Below, in pieces: positions 6,135 to 12,037 of a stretch of DNA of 12,037 nucleotides. This DNA is from JABDPF01 sp036351575. GTDB taxonomy: Bacteria; Pseudomonadota; Gammaproteobacteria; Xanthomonadales; SZUA-36. The position numbers and the translations under genes were made by a program. Location of the stretch: positions 1-12,037 of the forward strand of contig JAZBPJ010000203.1 of assembly GCA_036351575.1 (NCBI GenBank), written 5' to 3'. Position 1 is the first letter of the stretch; each line of letters opens with the position of its first letter. Under the pieces are notes generated by a model. It was not told the origin of the DNA and ran no database searches. It saw only the letters and a program-made list of their open reading frames with translations.

Positions 6135-8102
6135 ATGAAATTCCTCCTGAAGATCCTGATCCTGTGCCTGTCGCTGTCTGCGGCCCGGGCTGACGAGCCG
6201 GTGCAATGGACCGCGAACGGCGGTCAGCTGATTCTGCAGGACGTTCCGAGGATTCCGCCTGAACTGGTCAGGCGCCTGAACCGCTACCAGAACGTGCGCT
6301 CGGCGGTTTTCCTCGACTGGGCAAAAGACGGCGAAGGCATTTACATTCGCACGCGCTTTGGCGAAATCAGCCAGCTGCACCGCGTCAGGCAGCCGGGCGG
6401 TTACCGCCAGCAGCTGACCTGGTACCGGGAACCCGTCGGGCAGGTCATGCGCCGCGCGGGCGCACGCACGCTCTCCATCACGATGGACGAGGGCGGGCGC
6501 GAGCAGGACCAGGTTTTCCTGTTCGACCCCGGAACGGGCGAGACGCAACGCCTGACCGATGGCATTTCACGTAACCGGCTCGCGCTGTGGAGCCGTGACG
6601 GGAAAAAACTGGCATTCCAGTCAACGCGGCGCAACGGCCGCAGCAACGACCTGTGGATCATGCGGCCGGACAAACCGGGCAGCGAAGAGCTTTTGCTGGA
6701 GGCCCCGGACGGTTCCTGGTTCGGGCCGGCCGACTTCAGCCCCAATGGCCGCTACCTGCTCGTGCAGCGCTTTATCAGCGTCGACGATTCACGCATTTAC
6801 GTCCTCGACCTCGAGGAACGCCGCCTGTACGGCGGCGCCGGCGGCGGCGAACGGCTCTCGGCCAACAAAGCGCTTTCTTTCGACCGCCAGGGCAATGGCT
6901 TTTATTTCATCACCAACCAGAGGAACCGCGCCGCGGAGCTGGCCTGGATGCCGCTGGACGGTTCGGGGGAGACCGTCTACATCACGGCCGAGAGCAGCTG
7001 GGACGTATCGGATTTCGCCCTGAGCGCAAACGGCAAGCGGGGCGCTTTCGTCACCAACGAGGACGGCATCAGCCGGCTTTACCTGCTCGACACCCGCAGC
7101 ATGCGTTACCGCCAGGCGAAACAGATCCCGGTGGGCGTCATTTCCGGGTTGAAATTCAGCCCGGACAGCCGCCAACTGGCCCTCAACCTGAGCACGGCTC
7201 AGACCCCGAACGACGTGTACGTGCTGGAGCTGGGCAGGCGGGCGCAATCGGCCGGAGAACTGCGGCGCTGGACGTACAGCGAGGTCGGCGGGCTGGATAC
7301 CGATGCTTTCGTGGAACCGGAGCTGATCCGCTATCCGACCTTCGACTTCGTTGGAGAACGGCGCCGGACCGTGCCCGCCTTCGTCTATTCTCCGCCCGGC
7401 AAGGGCCCCCACCCGGTGGTCATCTTCGTGCACGGCGGACCGGAAGCACAGTACCGGCCTTCCTTCAGCAAGAAGGTCCAGATGTGGCTCACCGAACTGG
7501 GCGTGGCCGTGATCGCACCGAACATCCGCGGTTCCAGCGGCTACGACAGCCCGTACCTGGCGGCCGACAACGGGCTGAAGCGCGAGGATGCGATCCGCGA
7601 CATCGGCGCACTGCTCGACTGGATCGCCACGCAGGATGAGCTGGACGAGGATCGCGTGGCAATTTACGGCAGCAGCTACGGCGGCTACGTGGTGCTGGCC
7701 TCGGCCGTGCATTACAGCGACCGTCTGAAGGCCGGGGTCGACGTCGTCGGCATCAGCAACTTCGTGACCTTTCTCGAAAACACCGAGGACTACCGGCGTG
7801 ACTTCCGGCGGCTCGAGTACGGTGACGAGCGCGACCCGGAAATGCGCGCTTTCCTGGAACGCATCAGCCCCCTGAACAACGTCGACCGCATCAACATTCC
7901 TCTGCTGGTCGTGCAGGGCCGGAACGATCCCCGTGTACCGGCGGCCCAGTCGCGCCGCATCGTTGATGCCTTGCGGGAACACGGGCAGCCGGTCTGGTAT
8001 ATCGACGCGCTGAACGAGGGGCACGGCTACGACCGCAAGGAAAACCGGGATATTTACGAACAGGCCACCATCCTGTTCCTGCAGCAGCACCTGGCCGACT
8101 GA
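6135..8102 (+). CDS. secreted S9 family (prolyl oligopeptidase-type) peptidase
   Basis: This 655-residue exported serine peptidase most resembles the acylaminoacyl-peptidase-like branch (S9C). Residues 1-19 form a signal peptide with cleavage expected after AARA. Roughly 60-400 is a beta-propeller of TolB/PD40-like blades, recognisable by repeated FSPNGRYLL- and FSPDSRQLA-type segments; in this family it gates access to the active site. The alpha/beta-hydrolase domain follows: HGGPE at 433-437 for the oxyanion region, GSSYGG at 512-517 with nucleophile Ser514, Asp598 in GRNDPRVP and His630 in NEGHGY, so the triad is complete. The likely role is cleaving peptides in the periplasm or outside the cell. 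No Shine-Dalgarno lies just before the ATG; the signal peptide decides the start. Cys11 is too early and lacks a lipobox, so this is not a lipoprotein. Confidence 0.95.
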   Translation: MKFLLKILILCLSLSAARADEPVQWTANGGQLILQDVPRIPPELVRRLNRYQNVRSAVFLDWAKDGEGIYIRTRFGEISQLHRVRQPGGYRQQLTWYREPVGQVMRRAGARTLSITMDEGGREQDQVFLFDPGTGETQRLTDGISRNRLALWSRDGKKLAFQSTRRNGRSNDLWIMRPDKPGSEELLLEAPDGSWFGPADFSPNGRYLLVQRFISVDDSRIYVLDLEERRLYGGAGGGERLSANKALSFDRQGNGFYFITNQRNRAAELAWMPLDGSGETVYITAESSWDVSDFALSANGKRGAFVTNEDGISRLYLLDTRSMRYRQAKQIPVGVISGLKFSPDSRQLALNLSTAQTPNDVYVLELGRRAQSAGELRRWTYSEVGGLDTDAFVEPELIRYPTFDFVGERRRTVPAFVYSPPGKGPHPVVIFVHGGPEAQYRPSFSKKVQMWLTELGVAVIAPNIRGSSGYDSPYLAADNGLKREDAIRDIGALLDWIATQDELDEDRVAIYGSSYGGYVVLASAVHYSDRLKAGVDVVGISNFVTFLENTEDYRRDFRRLEYGDERDPEMRAFLERISPLNNVDRINIPLLVVQGRNDPRVPAAQSRRIVDALREHGQPVWYIDALNEGHGYDRKENRDIYEQATILFLQQHLAD

Positions 8103-8144
8103 GCATGGCGGGCCCGGGTTTCTGCCCCGGTTCAGCCCGGCATT

Positions 8145-8165
8145 GAAGCGGTTCTTCCCCGCTTC
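8145..8165. terminator. hairpin between convergent genes, possible bidirectional terminator
   Basis: GAAGCGG (8145-8151) and CCGCTTC (8159-8165) form a perfect 7 bp stem around a 7 nt loop. The hairpin directly abuts the TAA of the DUF3025 gene and lies 42 nt after the peptidase stop. There is no real T-run on either strand (only TTAA on the plus side), so termination is inferred mainly from location. Confidence 0.45.
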
Positions 8166-8930
8166 TTAACGCGCCGGGCGAAATACGCCGGTATCGGCAT
8201 AGAACGCCGCGTCCTGCGGCTCGCCGGGCCACCATCCGGGAATTCCCGCCAGCGGCAGGGGTGACAGGTCCTTCGTCGAGGCAAGCAGTTCTTCACCCAG
8301 CAATCGATCCGCGAGCAGCCCGTCCACGGCTTCCACGGGCGTTGCGGCCGGCAAATCCAGGATCAGCGCCTGCGCGGTCATGGCCTTGTAGGGTGCAAGG
8401 AACTTCTCCAGCATCGCGTGGCCCGGTATCAGCACGGCAGTTGAAGACCAGGCATCGCGCCGTTCCACGAAGGCCCGGTACCAGTCTTTCTTGCGCAAGG
8501 CATCGCGAAGAGACGCGTCGCTGGTCAGCACCAGCGCCCCGCTTTCGTCCAGCAGCGTCAGCGCATCGCGCTGGCGGCCCCGCCGGCCGTCGTGCGCCTC
8601 GCCCAGGTGCCGGTGGTGCAGCGCGTTCATCGCGGATTTCAGGGCCGGAAAGCGCGCCCAGGCCAGCGCGTTGAACAGATCGTGCCAGTTTTCAGCGCGC
8701 GTGCTGACTTCCCCGGTCTCGAAAACATGCTGCTCGTAGGCCACGCCGGGCAGATCGGCTGCCGGCCTGAAGCGCACGGGCTTTCCACCGGCGCTTTGCA
8801 GCCCGGCCGGCAGCAATGCGTTGAGCGATGCGGGATTCGGAAATTCTCCACCCGGCAGCCGGGCGAGCAGCTCGCGGTAAGCCGCCCAGCAGGGGTGAAT
8901 GAGGTCAATGTGTGCTTTCCAGTCCGGCAT
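8166..8930 (-). CDS. DUF3025 domain-containing protein
   Basis: This 254-residue cytosolic protein matches the DUF3025 family of unknown function. The strongest signature lies at 77-98: TR, then NWHDLFNALAW and FPALK, preceded by YEQHVFETG. A second conserved stretch, GRQRDALTLLDESGAL, lies near 117-132 and places acidic residues that could bind a metal or substrate, though that is speculation. There is no signal peptide or membrane segment. The ATG at 8930 lacks a recognisable Shine-Dalgarno sequence, but the start fits the family length. The gene is convergent with the S9 peptidase and divergent from the serine hydrolase across a 70 bp gap, so it is probably monocistronic. The gap contains a short G+C-rich hairpin (8948-8961) but no promoter I would call. 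Confidence 0.88.
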   Translation of the reverse strand: MPDWKAHIDLIHPCWAAYRELLARLPGGEFPNPASLNALLPAGLQSAGGKPVRFRPAADLPGVAYEQHVFETGEVSTRAENWHDLFNALAWARFPALKSAMNALHHRHLGEAHDGRRGRQRDALTLLDESGALVLTSDASLRDALRKKDWYRAFVERRDAWSSTAVLIPGHAMLEKFLAPYKAMTAQALILDLPAATPVEAVDGLLADRLLGEELLASTKDLSPLPLAGIPGWWPGEPQDAAFYADTGVFRPAR

Positions 8931-9000
8931 GATTTACGATTCGCTGAGGGGCGCCGGCCCCGCGCGGATACCAGTAAACCACACAGGACACGCCAGGCCC

Positions 9001-10407
9001 ATGAAAAAACTGTTCGCCATCCTATTCATCGCCATTTTCAGCATCCCGGCACAGGCCGGGAAAGAACTCGCGAACGAACTGGCGCTTACCGAGAGTTGGC
9101 TCGCGGCGCAGCGGGCCTACGACAACGTGCCCGGCCTGTCGGCGGCGGTGGTATCGGGAGGCGAGATCGCCTGGAGCGCGGGCTTCGGCCACGCCGATAT
9201 CGAAACGGAACAGCCGGCCAGGGCGGACACGATCTACGGCATCTGCTCGATTTCAAAAGTCTTCACCGGAATCGCGGTCATGCAGCTGCGCGATGCCGGA
9301 AAATTCAGCCTGGACGACCCGTTGCCGCAACTTCTTTCCTGGTTCGACCTCGAACAATCTTTCGAGAACAGTCCCGAGATTACCCTGCGCGCCGTCCTGA
9401 CCCATTCCGCCGGCCTGCCGCGCGAGTCGGACTATCCCTACTGGATGCCGCCCGATTTCCCGTTCCCGACGCGTGAAGCGATTCGTAAGCGCCTTGCGGA
9501 CCAGTCCACCATCTACCCGGCGGACCGCTACTACCAGTACTCCAACCTCGGCCTGGCGCTGGCCGGCGAGGTCGTCACCGAGCATTCGGGCATGGGTTTC
9601 GAGGATTACGTGCGCAGCAACATCCTGCAGCCCATCGGGCTTGCCGACACGGACACCGGTTTTCCCACCGATGCGCGTGAGAAACGCGTCGCCACGGGTT
9701 ACGGTTACCCGGGCCGCGACCAGCAACTGAAAGCGATGCCGCGGTATGACACGCGCGGCATCACGCCTGCAGCCGGGTTTGCTTCCACCGCGCTTGACCT
9801 GGCCCGTTTCGCGGCCTGGCAGTTCAAAGCACTGGACGGGGACGACAGCGTGCTGGCCGGCAACACGCTGCGCGAAATGCAGCGCGCCCAGTGGCTGGAC
9901 TGGGACTGGAGCGTTGCGCGCGGACTCGCCTTCGGCGTTTACCGGGTCGGGAACCGCACCCTCAGCGGGCACGCCGGCGACTGTCCCGGTTTCAACACGC
10001 GGCTTTACACCGACCCGGTCGGCCGGGTCGCCGTCAGCATGATGGCCAACCGCAACCGCGTGGACGTGGACGGTTACGCGGCGGCCGTGTTCGATATCCT
10101 CGACGGCGGCGGCACCACGGATGACGAGCCGCAGACCGGCAACCTCGCTGAGTACGTCGGCAGCTACGACCTCAGCCCCTGGGACGGCGAGATCATGGTC
10201 TTTCGCTGGAAGGACGGCCTGGCCATGATCAGCGTACCCACGATGGACCCCGCCGGCTCCATGACCCTGCTGGATCACTTCGAGGGCGACCGTTTTCGCA
10301 CGGTGCGCAGCGATGGCGAGCCCGGCCACGAGGTGCGCTTCCTGCGCGGCGACGAGGGCGCGGTCAGCCACGTGCGCATGCACAGCATGGAACTGCCGCG
10401 GCTGTAG
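9001..10407 (+). CDS. secreted serine hydrolase, class C beta-lactamase / esterase fold
   Basis: This 468-residue exported enzyme belongs to the Beta-lactamase (PF00144) superfamily of penicillin-binding-protein-like hydrolases. I start it at 9001 because MKKLFAILFIAIFSIPAQA is a textbook signal peptide cleaved after AQA at 19; the frame stays open to an ATG at 8899, but that would bury the signal and overlap the DUF3025 gene. Active-site motifs are all present: SISK with Ser83 and Lys86, YSN at 180-182, and HAG at 324-326 in the place of the usual KTG. HxG is common in esterases and peptidases of this fold rather than in true beta-lactamases, so resistance should not be assumed. Residues after about 385 form an extra beta-rich C-terminal domain like those in family esterases/D-aminopeptidases. 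A PLP decarboxylase follows 15 nt later, probably in the same transcript. The substrate is unknown. Confidence 0.93.
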   Translation: MKKLFAILFIAIFSIPAQAGKELANELALTESWLAAQRAYDNVPGLSAAVVSGGEIAWSAGFGHADIETEQPARADTIYGICSISKVFTGIAVMQLRDAGKFSLDDPLPQLLSWFDLEQSFENSPEITLRAVLTHSAGLPRESDYPYWMPPDFPFPTREAIRKRLADQSTIYPADRYYQYSNLGLALAGEVVTEHSGMGFEDYVRSNILQPIGLADTDTGFPTDAREKRVATGYGYPGRDQQLKAMPRYDTRGITPAAGFASTALDLARFAAWQFKALDGDDSVLAGNTLREMQRAQWLDWDWSVARGLAFGVYRVGNRTLSGHAGDCPGFNTRLYTDPVGRVAVSMMANRNRVDVDGYAAAVFDILDGGGTTDDEPQTGNLAEYVGSYDLSPWDGEIMVFRWKDGLAMISVPTMDPAGSMTLLDHFEGDRFRTVRSDGEPGHEVRFLRGDEGAVSHVRMHSMELPRL

Positions 10408-10422
10408 AAAAGGCCAAGACTC

Positions 10423-11817
10423 ATGAAACGCAAAGAGTATTACCGCTGGTCCGAGCGCGCCGCGCGCTGGGGCGCCGACTACCTGGAAACCCTGCGGGAC
10501 CGGCCGGTGCGCTCCTCCGCCCGGCCGGGCGAGATCGCCGCGCAGCTTCCTGAAGCGCCGCCCGAGGAACCGGCGGACATGGACACCATCTTCGCGGACT
10601 TCGAGCGCATCGTGCCGGGCGGCATGACCCACTGGCAGCACCCGCGGTTTTTCGCCTATTTTCCGGCCAACGCCGCGCCGGTTTCGATGGTCGCCGAGCA
10701 GTTGGCCACCGTGATGGCCGCGCAGTGCATGCTGTGGCAGACCTCGCCCGCGGCCACCGAAATCGAGACCCGCATGGTGGACTGGATGCGCCAGGCGGTT
10801 GGCCTGCCCGAAGGTTTCCACGGCACGATCCAGGACACCGCCACCACCGCCACGCTGTGCGCGCTGCTGACCATGCGCGAGCGCGCGCTGGACTGGCGCG
10901 GCAACGACAGCGGCCTGGCGGGCGAGAAGACGCTGCGCGTCTATGCCTCTCCCGAAGCGCATTCATCCATCGACAAGTCGGCGCGGCTGTCCGGTATCGG
11001 CCAGCGCAACCTCGTCAAGGTGGCCACGGACGAAGACGCCGCGGTGGACCCCGAGGCGCTGCGCCGGGCGATCGAGGCAGACCTCGAGAGCGGCATGCTG
11101 CCCGCGGGCGTCGTGCTGTGCATCGGCGGCACGTCCACCGGCGCCAGCGACCGGCTGGCACCGGCCATCGCCGTGGCGCGCGAGTTCGGGCTGTACGTTC
11201 ACATCGACGCCGCCTGGGCCGGCTCGGCGATGATCTGCCCGGAACTGCGGACGCTCTGGGATGGCGTCGAGCAGGCCGACAGCATCGTGTTCAACCCGCA
11301 CAAGTGGCTGGGCGCCCAGTTCGATTGCTCGATCCAGTTCCTGGCCGACCCCGCACCGCAGGTCCGCACGCTGGGCATCCAGCCCGACTACCTGAAAACC
11401 CTGGGCCAGGGCGACGTCATCGACTACAACGAGTGGACGATCCCGCTGGGCCGCCGCTTCCGGGCGCTGAAGCTGTGGTTCCTGCTGCGCGCGCATGGCC
11501 TGGAAGACCTGCGCCAACGAGTGCGCAACCACATCGCCTGGGCGGCCGAGGCCGAGCAAGCCATCGCTTCGCTTGACGGTTTCGAGATCGTCACGCAGCG
11601 GAGGCTGTCCCTGTTCACCTTCCGCTACGCACCCGACGGTGAGGACGCGGACCGCGCCACCGAGCGCCTGCTGCGCGCCGTCAACGACGACGGACGCACC
11701 TACCTGACCCAGACCACGCACCGGGGGCATTTCGTGATCCGTTTCCAGGTCGGGCAGTTCGACTGCACGCGCGAGGACGTGATGACGGCGGTGGAGGTGC
11801 TCAGGGAACTGGCGTAG
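10423..11817 (+). CDS. PLP-dependent group II decarboxylase (aromatic-L-amino-acid decarboxylase family)
   Basis: This 464-residue cytosolic enzyme is a fold-type I PLP decarboxylase. Near the N-terminus, HWQHPRFFAYFPA (70-82) is the typical substrate-side motif. TATTATLCAL (139-148) occupies the cofactor-phosphate position, His180 in AHSSIDKSA should stack on the pyridine ring, Asp262 in HIDAAWAG should pair with the ring nitrogen, and Lys294 in NPHKW should form the internal aldimine. DYNEW followed by IPLGRRFRALKLWF (334-351) is characteristic of DOPA/tryptophan/tyrosine decarboxylases and includes a tyrosine (335) of the mobile catalytic loop. The likely reaction is decarboxylation of an aromatic amino acid to an amine; the exact substrate cannot be read from the sequence. 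A weak AAAAGG precedes the ATG, 15 nt after the serine hydrolase stop, suggesting an operon. No amine transporter or oxidase is visible. Confidence 0.95.
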   Translation: MKRKEYYRWSERAARWGADYLETLRDRPVRSSARPGEIAAQLPEAPPEEPADMDTIFADFERIVPGGMTHWQHPRFFAYFPANAAPVSMVAEQLATVMAAQCMLWQTSPAATEIETRMVDWMRQAVGLPEGFHGTIQDTATTATLCALLTMRERALDWRGNDSGLAGEKTLRVYASPEAHSSIDKSARLSGIGQRNLVKVATDEDAAVDPEALRRAIEADLESGMLPAGVVLCIGGTSTGASDRLAPAIAVAREFGLYVHIDAAWAGSAMICPELRTLWDGVEQADSIVFNPHKWLGAQFDCSIQFLADPAPQVRTLGIQPDYLKTLGQGDVIDYNEWTIPLGRRFRALKLWFLLRAHGLEDLRQRVRNHIAWAAEAEQAIASLDGFEIVTQRRLSLFTFRYAPDGEDADRATERLLRAVNDDGRTYLTQTTHRGHFVIRFQVGQFDCTREDVMTAVEVLRELA

Positions 11818-11824
11818 GAACCGG

Positions 11825-11851
11825 GTTCCGCTTTCCGGCGGACAGCGGAAC
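11825..11851 (+). terminator. strong hairpin after the decarboxylase gene
   Basis: GTTCCGCT (11825-11832) pairs perfectly with AGCGGAAC (11844-11851). After one mismatch, TCC and GGA extend the stem around a GGC loop. It begins 7 nt after the stop codon, an ideal terminator position, but the bases that follow are not T-rich, so it may terminate poorly or instead protect the 3' end of the mRNA. Confidence 0.55.
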
Positions 11852-12037
11852 AACTGACTGTCGCGCCGCGTTACGTTGGTTTATCTGCACTCGGCCAATT
11901 TCGGAATTCGCGAATAGTAAGAATCCGCCACGATTACCTTGTTTCGTCAATTTTTTTGTTCAACGACGGCAGAGAGATTCAAGCGCTGAACTGGTGAATT
12001 GGAGCCTGAAAACGAACCTAGAAGTCGAAGGCAGATA
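11852..12037. other. A+T-richer non-coding tail
   Basis: No convincing gene was found here. From 11881 to the end I count 70 G+C in 157 bases (about 45%), well below the coding DNA to its left. It contains a perfect palindrome ATTCGCGAAT (11906-11915) and a run of seven T (11951-11957). It may be the upstream region of a gene beyond the window. Confidence 0.5.

Noticed and set aside
6135..6170. Lipoprotein signal in the S9 peptidase
   Set aside because: Cys11 lies in LILC early in the hydrophobic core without a lipobox; AARA gives a better ordinary cleavage site.
6789..8090. Minus-strand open frame of 433 codons inside the S9 peptidase gene
   Set aside because: It is antisense to the propeller and catalytic domain of a clearly real gene and has no recognisable motif.
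8899..9000. Upstream ATG extending the serine hydrolase by 34 residues
   Set aside because: It would place a perfect signal peptide internally and overlap the start of the divergent DUF3025 gene.
9001..10407. Calling the serine hydrolase a beta-lactamase resistance gene
   Set aside because: SxxK and YxN motifs are shared by esterases and peptidases of the fold, and the third motif is HAG rather than KTG.
9253..10962. Minus-strand open frame of 569 codons across the hydrolase and decarboxylase genes
   Set aside because: It is antisense to two genes with complete catalytic motifs. Its translation is repetitive in Ala, Gly, Arg and His with no domain signature, as expected for antisense frames in high-G+C DNA.

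Overview
The window is G+C-rich, densely packed chromosomal DNA from a gammaproteobacterium. The evidence is a YcgL-family protein (essentially confined to Gammaproteobacteria), a DUF3025 protein, and a GlmU-GlmS gene pair of proteobacterial type. I would guess a free-living lineage near Xanthomonadales or Chromatiales, but nothing here fixes the genus. No tRNA, rRNA, CRISPR array, transposase or integrase was seen.

Left part (1-2252, minus strand): a probable two-gene operon. A small secreted four-cysteine protein of unknown family (1740-2252) is followed after 8 nt by a large protein (1-1731, cut at the left edge). The large protein joins an N-terminal SLOG/Rossmann-like nucleotide-sensing domain to two pairs of transmembrane helices. 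It is the least ordinary thing in the window and resembles the SLOG plus two-helix (SLATT-type) architectures proposed as membrane-acting immune or stress effectors. It has no in-frame ATG before its conserved core, so a TTG or CTG start is needed. Divergent from this operon is ycgL (2399-2668), and the short intergenic region holds back-to-back TATACT -10 boxes.

Middle (2757-5976, minus strand): glmU then glmS, 19 nt apart. Together they make UDP-GlcNAc for peptidoglycan and LPS: GlmS makes glucosamine-6-phosphate, and bifunctional GlmU acetylates and uridylylates glucosamine-1-phosphate. GlmM, the enzyme between them, is not in the window.

Right part (6135-11817): mainly exported or catabolic enzymes. 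A secreted S9C-type prolyl-oligopeptidase-family peptidase (6135-8102, plus) converges on a DUF3025 gene (8166-8930, minus), with a hairpin between their ends. Divergent from DUF3025, a secreted class-C-beta-lactamase-like serine hydrolase (9001-10407) is followed 15 nt later by a group II PLP-dependent decarboxylase of the aromatic amino acid decarboxylase type (10423-11817), probably co-transcribed. A strong hairpin follows, and then an A+T-richer tail (about 45% G+C by hand count from 11881) with no recognisable gene.
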